From positions 5,642,001 to 5,706,000 of the forward strand of contig NZ_CP107945.1 of the NCBI RefSeq assembly GCF_036057275.1: DNA of 64,000 nucleotides. Reading direction: 5' to 3'. Source of the stretch: Streptomyces sp. NBC_00390. GTDB lineage: Bacteria > Actinomycetota > Actinomycetes > Streptomycetales > Streptomycetaceae. Shown one piece after another: positions 1 to 8,356 of the stretch (within the stretch, counting starts at the first letter, position 1; each line of letters begins with the position of its first letter). The notes below the pieces were generated by a model. That model was not told the DNA's origin. It made no database searches and saw nothing but the letters and a program-made list of their open reading frames with translations. A program made the translations under genes and the position numbers.

Positions 1-433
1 CAAGCCGGTGGAGGAGGCGACCCGTATCGTCATCCGCCCCAAGGCGGTCGACGACGCGGGCTTCACGGTCACGCTGGAGGAGGACGGCCTCTTCCGGGTG
101 CGCGGCGAGAAGCCGGAGCGCTGGGTGCGCCAGACGGACTTCAACAACGACGAGGCCGTCGGCTATCTGGCGGACCGCCTCAACCGTCTCGGTGTCGAGG
201 ACGAGCTGATGAAGGCCGGCGCCCGGTCGGGCGACGGCGTGGCCATCGGCCCCGAGGACAACGCGGTCGTCTTCGACTGGGAGCCGACGGTGACGGCGGG
301 CGCGGAGATGCTCGGCCGCCGCGGCGAGGACCACCGCTTCGAGGCCCCGCGTCCGGCGGCGCAGCGTCGCCGGGACCGTGACGCGGAGCGGGACGAGGCG
401 ATGAAGGAGTTCAAGGGCTTCGAGCCCTTCTAG
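1..433 (+). CDS. obg: GTPase Obg, C-terminal part (partial)
   Basis: This is the 3' end of the Obg/CgtA GTPase, a ribosome-associated GTPase needed for large-subunit assembly and, in Streptomyces, linked to growth and sporulation. The window opens inside the gene, with the frame running from base 2, so the Obg fold and the G domain lie upstream. What is visible is the OCT domain typical of Gram-positive Obg: residues resembling FRVRGEKPERWVRQTDFNN and a helix-rich stretch with LADRLNRLGVEDELMKAG. A basic, Arg-rich tail ends in FEPF. It is followed by a strong terminator at 493-560. In streptomycetes obg is the last gene of the rplU-rpmA-obg operon, which fits. The identification is confident; only the N-terminal part is missing. 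Confidence 0.93.
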   Translation, partial: KPVEEATRIVIRPKAVDDAGFTVTLEEDGLFRVRGEKPERWVRQTDFNNDEAVGYLADRLNRLGVEDELMKAGARSGDGVAIGPEDNAVVFDWEPTVTAGAEMLGRRGEDHRFEAPRPAAQRRRDRDAERDEAMKEFKGFEPF

Positions 434-925
434 TCCCCTGAACCTCCGGCGACTGTTCCCTCTCTGAACCTCCGGTGACGCTGAGCGGAGTCCGGCGCAG
501 CCACCCTGAGCACGTGAGCCCACCCTGGGCCGAGCGGTGCGAGGGTGGCTGCGCCGTTTTCGCAGGTCGGCGGCGGCTTGCAGGGGAGCCGGCGCAAGGC
601 CGTGAGGCGCCCCGTGCCGGGCGGGGCCGGTGCGAACGCCGGAGGCCCGCTCCCAAGGCGGCGGCGCCGCACATGCGCCTGCGTGTGCCCGGGTCACACG
701 CGTCCCGTCGTGTGGAGGAGCCAACCGTTCACACCTTCTGGCCGTCTCATCCGGGTGAAGGCGGGAAAACTGCCCAACCAGTCCGGCAATCCGCGACAAG
801 GCGGACAAGTTGGTACATGTCGTAATATTCCGGCTGGGGTGCCCTCGCCAGGACAAGCGTCACCGAGCCTGCGAGCCGAAACGTGACCGCCCGTTGGTTC
901 CTGAGCAGAATTGAGCGGAGCACCG
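434..925. other. Intergenic region between obg and the wall-polymer island
   Basis: This 492-nt stretch has no convincing gene. It contains a 16-nt direct repeat, CTGAACCTCCGG(C/T)GAC, at 438-453 and 464-479, then the obg terminator. Further down is a less GC-rich stretch around 807-830 with a TAATAT sequence (823-828) that could be a -10 box for the downstream glycosyltransferase; no good -35 was seen. ORFs crossing the region lack codon bias. Confidence 0.6.
493..560 (+). terminator. Intrinsic terminator after obg
   Basis: A perfect 15-bp inverted repeat, CGGCGCAGCCACCCT (493-507) and AGGGTGGCTGCGCCG (542-556), is followed directly by TTTT (557-560). The loop is long (34 nt). It lies 60 nt past the obg stop and would separate obg from the polymer island. 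Confidence 0.85.
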
Positions 926-2953
926 ATGAAGATCTCCTTCCTCATTCACACCGTTTACGGCATAGGCGGAACCATCCGCACGACGCTGAATCTGGCTGGG
1001 GAGCTGGCCAACCGCCACGAGGTCGAGATCGTCTCCGTCTTCCAGCACCGTGACACCGCCGCCTTCGCGATCGATCCCCGCATCACTCTCGTGCCGCTCG
1101 TCGACACCCGCCCCGACAGCCCCGGCAACGACCTGGAGAATCCTCTCTTCTCCCAGCCGTCCAAGGCCTTCCCGCAAGCCGAGGCCCGCTACAAGGAGTA
1201 CAACCAGCTCGTCGACGAGCGGGTACGTGCCCACTACGCCGACTCCGACGCGGACATCGTCATCGGAACCCGCCCCGGACTCGTCGCCTATGTCGCCCAG
1301 TTCGCCCCGCCCGGCGCAGTAAGGGTCGGGCAGGAGCACATGACGCACAACCACCACAAGGGGGCGCTGCGCGAGGAGATGTACGAGCACCTCGACGCCA
1401 TCGACGCCTTTGTGACGGTCTCCGAGGGCGATGCGGCGGTCTGGCGGGACAAGCTGCCGCTGCCCACCACCCGGGTGCTGTCCATACCCAACAGCGTTCC
1501 CGAGCCGGCCGTCGCGCCTTCGGACGGCACCGGCCGGACCATCGTCGCGGCCGGCCGGCTCTCGGCCGAGAAGCAGTACCACGTGCTGCTCGACGCCTTC
1601 GCCAAGGTCGCAGCCGTCCGCCCCGACTGGGTGCTGCGGATCTACGGCTCCGGTGACCAGCGGGAACGGCTCCGCGCCCGCATCGACGAGCTGGCGCTCT
1701 ACAACCAGGTCCACCTCATGGGCGCCCACTCGCCGATCGAACCCGAATGGGCCAAGGGGGCCATCGCGGTTTCCACCTCGCGCCACGAGTCCTTCGGCAT
1801 GACGCTGGTGGAGGCCATGCGCTGCGGCGTACCGATGGTCAGCACCGACTGCGACTACGGCCCGCGCGAGATCATCCAGGACGGTGTCGACGGGCTGCTC
1901 GTCCCGGTGGGTGACGTCACCGCGATCGCCCAGGGCCTGCTGCGGCTGATCGACGACGAGGGGCTGCGCCGCGGGATGGCGAAGGCCGCTGCCGACAACG
2001 CCCGCCGCTTCGATCCGGGTGTGGTCACCAAGCAGTACGAGGCGCTGTTCGCGGAGCTGGTCGAGGACGCGTCCCGGCGCGAGACGGGCCCGGGGATCGC
2101 TCCGGTCGCCGATGTCGTGGTCGCGGGCGACGGCGAGGTGACCGTCACGCTGGCGACCCCGCTCCCCGAGGGCCTGGAACAGGGCGCAACGCTCGTGTGC
2201 ACCCGTACCGGTGTCCAGTCGGACGTCCGCACCTTCGAGTTCGACGGGGGCGGCGCGGCACGGATCCCGGCCGGTGAGGTCTTCCCCGAGGGGCAGTGGA
2301 ACCTCTTCGTCGAGATGGCCACGACCAAGGTCCGGGGCCGCGTCACCGCCCGCGTCATCGACCAGCGGGGAGCCATGCACGCCGCGCAGAGACCCGCGGG
2401 GGGCGGGCCCGTCCACAACCTCGTGCCGTACGAGGACAAGGCGAAGGGCAGCGCCCTGATGCTGCGAGCCTGGTCCCGGCCCGTGCACGCGGAGGCCGAC
2501 GACGTCCGGCTCGACGGTATGCGGATCACTCTGACGGGCAGCCTGTACGGCGCGGCGACCGTGTCCGACGCCCCGGCGCTGCTGCTGCGCCGTCGCGGGA
2601 AGCCTGCGGGCGAACTGTCCTTCGCCGGGGAGAAGGAGGGCGAGCACGGCTTCCGGTTCACCTTCACCCCGGTCGAAGCCGTCGCCGCGCAGTTGACCGC
2701 GCACGACGTGTGGGACCTGCTCGTCCGCTACGCACCGAACAGCAAGCCGGTCAAGATCGGCAAGGTGCTGGACGACGTCGTGATGAAGAAGGACATCTAC
2801 TCCTACCCTCGCATCGTCCGGCCCAAGAGGCGCACCGGCAGCCTGGTGCGCGCCATGGTCAAGCGGGCGCTGCACAAGCGGCAGCCCCAGGTCAGGGTCA
2901 GGGTCTACTACACGGTGTCCAATGATCTCGCTCTCAATGTGGTGGACCTGTAA
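926..2953 (+). CDS. GT4 glycosyltransferase with TarS-like C-terminal extension
   Basis: A 675-aa protein with a GT-B fold glycosyltransferase domain of family 4 in roughly residues 1-390. Visible hallmarks are an N-terminal MKISFLIHTVYGIGGTI strand-loop, a donor-binding AAGRLSAEKQ region, and the E-x7-E motif ESFGMTLVE near residue 288. Residues about 390-675 form a beta-rich extension ending in a YYTVSNDLALNV motif, also seen in the second large glycosyltransferase of this island and reminiscent of the TarS/TarP C-terminal modules. I chose the ATG at 926 because GGAG at 917-920 precedes it; a TTG at 911 is in frame but lacks a ribosome site. It likely transfers a sugar onto a teichoic-acid-like chain or its linkage unit. 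The family is sure; acceptor and sugar are inferred from context. Confidence 0.85.
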   Translation: MKISFLIHTVYGIGGTIRTTLNLAGELANRHEVEIVSVFQHRDTAAFAIDPRITLVPLVDTRPDSPGNDLENPLFSQPSKAFPQAEARYKEYNQLVDERVRAHYADSDADIVIGTRPGLVAYVAQFAPPGAVRVGQEHMTHNHHKGALREEMYEHLDAIDAFVTVSEGDAAVWRDKLPLPTTRVLSIPNSVPEPAVAPSDGTGRTIVAAGRLSAEKQYHVLLDAFAKVAAVRPDWVLRIYGSGDQRERLRARIDELALYNQVHLMGAHSPIEPEWAKGAIAVSTSRHESFGMTLVEAMRCGVPMVSTDCDYGPREIIQDGVDGLLVPVGDVTAIAQGLLRLIDDEGLRRGMAKAAADNARRFDPGVVTKQYEALFAELVEDASRRETGPGIAPVADVVVAGDGEVTVTLATPLPEGLEQGATLVCTRTGVQSDVRTFEFDGGGAARIPAGEVFPEGQWNLFVEMATTKVRGRVTARVIDQRGAMHAAQRPAGGGPVHNLVPYEDKAKGSALMLRAWSRPVHAEADDVRLDGMRITLTGSLYGAATVSDAPALLLRRRGKPAGELSFAGEKEGEHGFRFTFTPVEAVAAQLTAHDVWDLLVRYAPNSKPVKIGKVLDDVVMKKDIYSYPRIVRPKRRTGSLVRAMVKRALHKRQPQVRVRVYYTVSNDLALNVVDL

Positions 2954-2971
2954 CCCGCCGCTGTCCCGCTC

Positions 2972-2993
2972 ATGGGTGGTTCATACCACTCAT
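2972..2993. promoter_or_regulatory. Short inverted repeat after the GT4 gene
   Basis: ATGGGTGGT, a TCAT loop, and ACCACTCAT form a 9-bp stem with one G-T wobble, 18 nt past the stop of the GT4 gene and 174 nt before the next gene. There is no T-run, so it may be a weak terminator or a protein-binding site. Confidence 0.4.
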
Positions 2994-3166
2994 GTGTGTG
3001 GCGTCCGTCACTCCTTCAGGGCGGTGCTGCGTGACCAAGAGCCCAGATCACCGGGTGAACAGAAGGTATCTCCGGTCCGTGGGGTGGGCGACACCCGCCT
3101 TGCGGGACGGTAACGCAGGGTGCAACCATCAGTTTTGTTCCCCAGCCCTCGCAAGGTAGGTCGTCT

Positions 3167-4666
3167 GTGTCTGTGCAGCACATAGCCAAACCCCGAACCA
3201 CAGCAGTCGTGCTCGCCGGTGGCACCGGCCAGCGCGTGGGACTGTCCATCCCCAAGCAGCTGCTGAAGATCGCAGGCAAGGCCGTCATCGAGCACACACT
3301 GTCGATCTTCCAGCAGGCGGACTCCATCGACGACATCATCGTGCTGATGGCGCCCGGCTATGTGGCCGACGTCGAGAAGATCGTCGCCAAGGCGGGTCTG
3401 ACCAAGGTGATCAAGGTCATCGAGGGCGGCACGACCCGTAACGAGACCACCGAGCGCGCCATCGCGGCCCTCGGCGAGGGCCTGGCCGAGGGTGAGGACC
3501 GCAACGTCCTGTTCCACGACGCCGTGCGCCCGCTGCTCTCCGCGCGTGTGATCCAGGACTGCGTGGACGCGCTGGAGCGCTACCAGGCCGTCGACGTCGC
3601 CATCCCGTCCGCGGACACGATCATCGTGACCCGCACCCACGGCGAGGACGGCGAGTTCATCACCGACGTCCCGGACCGCTCCCGGCTGCGCCGTGGCCAG
3701 ACCCCGCAGGCCTTCAAGCTCTCCACCATCCGCAGGGCGTACGAGGTCGCGGCCGGCGACCCGAACTTCCAGGCCACCGACGACTGCTCGGTCGTGCTGA
3801 AGTACCTGCCGGACGTCCCGATCTATGTCGTCGCGGGCGACGAGTACAACATGAAGGTCACCCAGCCGGTCGACGTCTTCATCGCGGACAAGCTCTTCCA
3901 GCTCGCCTCGACCGCCGCCCCGGCCCAGGCCGACGAAGCCGCCTACCGCGAGCTGCTGGCCGGCAAGACCCTGGTCGTCTTCGGCGGCTCGTACGGCATC
4001 GGCGCGGACATCGCCTCGCTCGCCGAGTCCTACGGCGCCAAGGTCTACGCGCTGGGCCGCTCGACCACCGGCACCCATGTCGAGAACCCGGAGCACGTCG
4101 ACGACGCGCTGTCCAAGGCGTACGCCGAGACCGGCCGTATCGACTACGTGATCAACACCGCGGGCGTGCTGCGGATCGGCAAGCTGGCCGAGACGGACAA
4201 CACGACCATCCAGGAAGCGCTGAACGTCAACTACCTGGCTCCGGTGCAGATCGCGCGGGCCTCGCACAAGTACCTGGCGGAGACCAAGGGCCAGCTGCTG
4301 CTCTACACCTCCAGCAGCTACACCCGTGGCCGCGCCGAGTACAGCCTCTACTCCTCCACCAAGGCCGCCATGGTGAACCTCACCCAGGCTCTGTCGGACG
4401 AGTGGGCGGGCGACGGCATCCGGGTGAACTGTGTGAACCCCGAGCGCACCGCCACGCCGATGCGCACCAAGGCGTTCGGCACCGAGCCCGCCGGTACGCT
4501 GCTCTCGTCCGAGGCCGTGGCCCGTACTTCGCTGGACGTGCTGTTGTCCGAGCTGACCGGCCATGTCATCGACGTACGGCAGCAGGACCCGACCCGGGGC
4601 GCTTCCGAGGCATCGGGCTTCGAGCAGGCCCTCGCCGCTGTGCTGGACCGTCAAGAAGATGTGTAA
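3167..4666 (+). CDS. Bifunctional CDP-ribitol synthase (cytidylyltransferase + SDR reductase)
   Basis: A 499-aa fusion. Residues 1 to about 240 are an IspD/TarI-type cytidylyltransferase: AGGTGQRVG at 17-25 followed by PKQ, the substrate Arg in GGTTRNET, HDAVRPL, and a late NMKVTQP strand. Residues about 265-490 are a short-chain dehydrogenase: GGSYGIG near 273, NTAG, and the catalytic Ser plus YSSTK (Tyr395, Lys399). This two-domain order matches Bcs1/Acs1 of Haemophilus, which reduces ribulose 5-phosphate and activates the ribitol 5-phosphate with CTP to CDP-ribitol. The start is GTG 3167 with AAGG at 3153. It sits directly upstream of a TagF-like polymerase that would use CDP-ribitol. A plain IspD (isoprenoid) role is unlikely given the SDR half and the context. 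Confidence 0.82.
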   Translation: MSVQHIAKPRTTAVVLAGGTGQRVGLSIPKQLLKIAGKAVIEHTLSIFQQADSIDDIIVLMAPGYVADVEKIVAKAGLTKVIKVIEGGTTRNETTERAIAALGEGLAEGEDRNVLFHDAVRPLLSARVIQDCVDALERYQAVDVAIPSADTIIVTRTHGEDGEFITDVPDRSRLRRGQTPQAFKLSTIRRAYEVAAGDPNFQATDDCSVVLKYLPDVPIYVVAGDEYNMKVTQPVDVFIADKLFQLASTAAPAQADEAAYRELLAGKTLVVFGGSYGIGADIASLAESYGAKVYALGRSTTGTHVENPEHVDDALSKAYAETGRIDYVINTAGVLRIGKLAETDNTTIQEALNVNYLAPVQIARASHKYLAETKGQLLLYTSSSYTRGRAEYSLYSSTKAAMVNLTQALSDEWAGDGIRVNCVNPERTATPMRTKAFGTEPAGTLLSSEAVARTSLDVLLSELTGHVIDVRQQDPTRGASEASGFEQALAAVLDRQEDV

Positions 4667-4672
4667 TACTTA

Positions 4673-4789
4673 TTGACATTCATATTCGGGCCTCTGTAGT
4701 CGCCGTTACACAGCGCGCACTGCGGGGGCCCGAATCCGTGGAGGTCCCCCTTCACACGTCCTTCGCAAGGCACATATTCGGTACCTCTG
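4673..4789 (+). promoter_or_regulatory. Putative promoter with repeated and inverted motifs before the TagF-like gene
   Basis: A consensus-like -35 TTGACA (4673-4678) is followed after 16-18 nt by a weak -10 (TGTAGT/TAGTCG, around 4695-4702). A 9-bp perfect inverted repeat, ATTCGGGCC (4684-4692) and GGCCCGAAT (4727-4735), overlaps and follows it. The left arm lies inside a motif CATATTCGG-CCTCTG (4681-4696) that recurs almost identically at 4773-4789, just at the ribosome site. The layout suggests regulated transcription of the polymerase gene separately from the upstream CDP-ribitol gene. Confidence 0.5.
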
Positions 4790-4802
4790 GAGCAGGTTCT
4801 TC

Positions 4803-6881
4803 GTGATTTCCAAGGCCATTCGCATGGCACGCGTGGGCAGCGGATCCGAGCTGGCCGCGGCGCTGCTCTTGATGCTCGGATTCCCGTGCGTCATGCTCGC
4901 CGCGATAATCCCCAACCTCTGGTTCTTCGGGGCGGCGGTTGCGGTGACCTATCTGTCGGACCGCTTTCTGCACCAGCGCTCCAGCTATCTGATCAACCGT
5001 CTCGCCAAGGTGCGGGCCGGCCTGTCGATCCGTTTTCTGGTGCGCCAGCTGCTGCTGGTTCTGCTGATGGCACGCATGGGTCTCGCCGACGACGCGGTCT
5101 TCTACGTGACGGTCGCCTGCCTGCTCGGCTTCTACGGGCTCCAGGCGCCGCACGGTGCGATGGTCACCCTGCTGCGCCTGCGCCGCAGGCTGCCGGTCGT
5201 CACCCGCAACATCGACCTGAAGAAGTACGTGCGCATCCCCGACGCGCCGCCCAAGGGCCTGCTCGACCGCTCCGCGGAGAAGATGCTGCACCTGGACGTC
5301 TTCGCAGTCGTGGGCGTGATCCTCGCCATCGGGCTGAAGCAGAACATCTTCGCCTACGCCGGTCTCGCGCTGACCTCGGTGCTCGCCCTCGGCTACGTGG
5401 CGGCGCTGCTGCCCTATCTGCGACCGAGCCGCCTCGTACCGCCCGCGGAGAAGGTGCTGAAGGGCATCGACACCTGGCTCGGCGAGTACAAGCCGACGGT
5501 GATGCTGTACTTCTCCGGCTCCAGGGACTCGGCGTACCAGGTCAACATGTGGCTCGAGACGATGGCCAAGGTCGAGGGCCGTCCGGTGATCCTGCTGCGT
5601 GAGCGCAACATCGTGCCGCAGCTCGCCTCCACCTCCGTGCCCGTGCTGTGCGTGCCCGGCGGGGTGCACCTGATGAATCTGGACCTGTCGTCCGTGCGGG
5701 TCGCGCTGTACGCGGCCAACGTCGGCAAGAACATCCACCTGCTGCGGGTACCGACCATGAAGCATGTCTTCATCGGCCACGGCGACAGCGACAAGCTCGC
5801 CAGCGTCAACCCGTTCAGCAAGGCGTACGACGAGGTGTGGACCGCCGGCCGCGCCGGACGTGACCGGTACGCCCTCGCCGACGTCGGTGTGCGCAGCGAG
5901 GACATCGTCGAGGTGGGCCGTCCCCAGCTGGCCCCGATCAAGACCTGGACCGGCGCACCCGCGAACCCGGTCCCGACCGTGCTCTACGCCCCCACATGGG
6001 AGGGCTGGGACGACAACCCCGGCAACACCTCCCTGCTGCTGGCCGGTGAGAACATCGTCAAGCGGCTCCTGAACGCGCAGAAGCCGGTCCGGCTGATCTA
6101 CAAGCCGCACCCGTTCACCGGCACCCGCAGCCCCAAGGCCAAGGCCGTGCACCAGCGCGTCACCGCGCTCGTCGAGCAGGCCGCCGCGGCCCGCGCCGCC
6201 GACCCCCGCTGGGCCGAGGAGGCCGCGTCCCACGCGGCCGGGCAGGCCGAGGCCCGCGCCGAACTGCAGCGCATCGAGGCACGCCTCGCCGAGCTCGCGG
6301 GTACCTCGCGCGTCGGCGGGGACGAGGCCGAGCTGTCGCGCGAGTCGGTGGCCGACCCGGCGCGCGAAGCGGAGACCGCGCAGCTCAAGGACGACTGGAA
6401 CGCCGCGTACTGGCGCTCCTTCGGCTGGTGGGAGCACAAGGTCATCACCGGTCCCGAGCCGCGTCTGTACGACTGCTTCAACGAGTCGGACGGCATGGTC
6501 TCGGACATCTCCAGCGTGGTGTCGGACTTCATCGCGAGCGGCAAGCCGTACGCGGTCACCGACTCCGCGGGTCTGGGCGAGGCGGAGTTCAAGCGCCAGA
6601 ACACCGCCGTTCGCGCCGCGGTGATCCTCTCCAACAGCGCTGCCGAGCTCGACGAGCTGCTGGAAGCCGTCGCCGACCGGGCCGCCGACACGCGGGCAGA
6701 GGCGCGGCACGAGCTCAAGGAGTACCTGCTCGGCCCGGACGAGCCGACCTCCATGGAGCAGTTCAGCGCGGCTGTGCAGACGCTGGCGGCCAAGGCCGAG
6801 GCGCGCAACGCGGGGGTGGCACAGCGTCTCGCGGAGGCGGAGCCGACGCCCGGGTTCGACGACACGCCCGTGGGCGGCTGA
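4803..6881 (+). CDS. Membrane-anchored TagF/TarL-like polyol-phosphate transferase
   Basis: A 692-aa protein. The first ~210 residues contain about four to six hydrophobic segments (for example 17-45, 75-118, 170-208). The rest resembles CDP-glycerol glycerophosphotransferases: a GHGDSDK loop near residue 325 (equivalent to the catalytic HG motif), APTWEGW, KPHP near 435, and SDISSVVSDF near 566, the usual nucleotide-binding end of the family. Between KPHP and the last motif is an Ala/Glu-rich, coiled-coil-like insertion of about 80 residues. It probably polymerises glycerol- or ribitol-phosphate units on a lipid-linked primer at the inner face of the membrane; ribitol is favoured by the preceding gene. 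The start is GTG 4803 with GGAGCAGG at 4789-4796. Classic TagF is peripheral, so the integral N-terminus is unusual. Confidence 0.8.
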   Translation: MISKAIRMARVGSGSELAAALLLMLGFPCVMLAAIIPNLWFFGAAVAVTYLSDRFLHQRSSYLINRLAKVRAGLSIRFLVRQLLLVLLMARMGLADDAVFYVTVACLLGFYGLQAPHGAMVTLLRLRRRLPVVTRNIDLKKYVRIPDAPPKGLLDRSAEKMLHLDVFAVVGVILAIGLKQNIFAYAGLALTSVLALGYVAALLPYLRPSRLVPPAEKVLKGIDTWLGEYKPTVMLYFSGSRDSAYQVNMWLETMAKVEGRPVILLRERNIVPQLASTSVPVLCVPGGVHLMNLDLSSVRVALYAANVGKNIHLLRVPTMKHVFIGHGDSDKLASVNPFSKAYDEVWTAGRAGRDRYALADVGVRSEDIVEVGRPQLAPIKTWTGAPANPVPTVLYAPTWEGWDDNPGNTSLLLAGENIVKRLLNAQKPVRLIYKPHPFTGTRSPKAKAVHQRVTALVEQAAAARAADPRWAEEAASHAAGQAEARAELQRIEARLAELAGTSRVGGDEAELSRESVADPAREAETAQLKDDWNAAYWRSFGWWEHKVITGPEPRLYDCFNESDGMVSDISSVVSDFIASGKPYAVTDSAGLGEAEFKRQNTAVRAAVILSNSAAELDELLEAVADRAADTRAEARHELKEYLLGPDEPTSMEQFSAAVQTLAAKAEARNAGVAQRLAEAEPTPGFDDTPVGG

Positions 6882-6912
6882 GAGACCCGCATCACATCGC
6901 ACATCGCAGCAG

Positions 6913-6952
6913 CGGCCTGGCGGCGTCCCTGAAGGGCGCCGCCAGGCCGTTT
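6913..6952 (+). terminator. Terminator after the TagF-like gene
   Basis: A perfect 13-bp stem, CGGCCTGGCGGCG (6913-6925) with CGCCGCCAGGCCG (6937-6949), an 11-nt loop and TTT, located 32 nt after the stop codon. Confidence 0.85.
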
Positions 6953-7039
6953 CATGTCCCGTTGGGGCATGTGCGCTGATTGCTCCGAATGCTCGGAGAG
7001 CCGAACAAGGCAACCTTTGTTCATGTCAGGTTGTCTTGT

Positions 7040-8248
7040 ATGTCGATGAATGACAATCCTGCGCCTGACGTCACGGTAGTGGTCGGGGCCTATGAGGCCA
7101 TGCCCTACCTGGTCCGTTGCCTGGAATCGGTGGAGTCGCAGACCCTCGGGGCCGACCGCATCGAGATCGTCGCGGTCGACGACGGGTCGACCGACGGCAC
7201 GGGTGAGTACCTGGAGGAGTTCGCCGCCAGGTCCAAGGTCCCGACCACGGTCGTCCACCAGCCCAACTCCGGCGGCCCCAGCGGGCCGCGCAACCTCGGC
7301 CTGGGCCGTGCCCGCGGCCGCTATGTCTTCTTCCTGGACGCGGACGACTACTTCGGCGACGAAGCGCTGGAGCGGATGGTCGCCATGGCCGACCGAGCCG
7401 GTACGGACGTGGTGCTCGGCAGGATGGCCGGCGTCGGCCGCGGTGTGCCCGCATCCATGTTCACCCGCACCCTCGAACACGCCGATGTGCACACCTCCCG
7501 GGTCATCTACGCGCTCAGCGCCCAGAAGCTGTTCCGTCGCGCGACGCTGACGCGGCTCGGCCTGCGATTCGACGAGACACTCGCGACCGGTGAGGACGCG
7601 CTGTTCACCATGGAGGCGTATCTCGCGGGCGGCGGCGTGTCCGTAGTGGCCGACTACGACTGCTACTACCTCGTCGGCCGTGAGGACGGCAAACACGCGA
7701 CCAGCAGGGGCAGTTACCCCGAGCGCTTCGAGGCGCTGCACGCCCTGATGCGGCTGATCGCCCGCCTCGAGCCGCCGGGGCCCAAGCGGGATCTGCTCAT
7801 GGTCAGGCCTTTCACGGTCGGTCTGCTCCAGCAGTTCGGTCCCGCCCTGCTGCGGCGTCCCGAGCGCGAACAACTGCACCGGATGGAGCTGGCCGCGCCG
7901 ATGACCCGGGCGTACTGGACCAAGGGTGTGGCCGACCGGATCAAGGTCGGCGAGCGGCTCGTCCTCACCTGCGTCGCCATGGGCCGGCTCGATCTGCTCA
8001 AGGACCATCTGGATTTCACCCGGGCCGAGCGGATCCCGGAGGTGATCCACCGTGGCCGCTCGGGCCGCCCGTACCTGTCCTATCCGCACTTCCGGGACGC
8101 AGGGGCGGGCATCCCCGACTCGGTCTACGCCGTGACGGTGCCGGACTGGTCCGGCAGCCGGCGCGTGCTGCCGGAGGGGCACCTGTCACTCGCACGGGCG
8201 GTGCGGGGGATCCGGCGCCGCACACGGAGGTTGAGAACCGGGCGGTAG
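7040..8248 (+). CDS. GT2 family glycosyltransferase
   Basis: A 402-aa GT-A fold enzyme. It begins with DVTVVVGAYEAMPYL, has the nucleotide-binding VDDGSTDG and the metal-binding FFLDADD near residue 98, then the LxxGEDALF acceptor/base region. It resembles teichoic-acid and capsule glycosyltransferases of the TarP/TarQ type. The C-terminus is short and lacks the long beta-rich extension of its two neighbours, but has a PYLSYPHF segment. The start is ATG 7040, with a second possible ATG at 7046; the ribosome site is weak (AGG at 7028), so it may be poorly translated or have another start. It is flanked by the TagF-like gene and rmlA, pointing to sugar decoration of the same polymer. The sugar donor is not deducible; dTDP-rhamnose is an inference. 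Confidence 0.8.
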   Translation: MSMNDNPAPDVTVVVGAYEAMPYLVRCLESVESQTLGADRIEIVAVDDGSTDGTGEYLEEFAARSKVPTTVVHQPNSGGPSGPRNLGLGRARGRYVFFLDADDYFGDEALERMVAMADRAGTDVVLGRMAGVGRGVPASMFTRTLEHADVHTSRVIYALSAQKLFRRATLTRLGLRFDETLATGEDALFTMEAYLAGGGVSVVADYDCYYLVGREDGKHATSRGSYPERFEALHALMRLIARLEPPGPKRDLLMVRPFTVGLLQQFGPALLRRPEREQLHRMELAAPMTRAYWTKGVADRIKVGERLVLTCVAMGRLDLLKDHLDFTRAERIPEVIHRGRSGRPYLSYPHFRDAGAGIPDSVYAVTVPDWSGSRRVLPEGHLSLARAVRGIRRRTRRLRTGR

Positions 8249-8305
8249 GCAGGGGCGGAATACACCGATTGCGTAAGGATGCGCGAACGGTGGGTAAAGT
8301 CGAAT

Positions 8306-8325
8306 CGGCTGATCGATATCAGCCG
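8306..8325 (+). promoter_or_regulatory. Palindromic hairpin in the rmlA 5' region
   Basis: CGGCTGAT, loop CGAT, ATCAGCCG: a perfect 8-bp stem 32 nt before the rmlA start. A -10-like TAAAGT at 8295-8300 ends a few bases before it, so it would sit at the transcription start, a typical operator or 5'-UTR hairpin position. There is no T-run. Confidence 0.5.
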
Positions 8326-8356
8326 GGGGAACACAATCGATTCGAGGACGGGCATC

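Noticed and set aside
475..886. Small ORFs (about 110 codons) after obg
   Set aside because: They run through the obg terminator and lack third-position GC bias and ribosome binding sites.
860..2875. Very long minus-strand ORF (about 670 codons) opposite the GT4 gene
   Set aside because: Shadow of the GT4 coding sequence in GC-rich DNA: repetitive Arg/Gly/His/Asp-rich composition, no recognisable domain, and GC bias at the wrong codon position.
3008..4654. Long minus-strand ORF opposite the CDP-ribitol synthase gene
   Set aside because: Mirror reading frame of a well-supported gene; composition (HRDDV...GRDLV) is typical of antisense high-GC frames. The same applies to long shadow frames at 4752-7013, 6098-8182, 44686-46710, 48850-50967, 54604-56775 and 59690-61993.
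3167..4666. Annotation as IspD (isoprenoid MEP pathway)
   Set aside because: Fusion to a complete SDR domain and location between a glycosyltransferase and a TagF-like polymerase favour CDP-ribitol synthesis; no other MEP-pathway gene is nearby.
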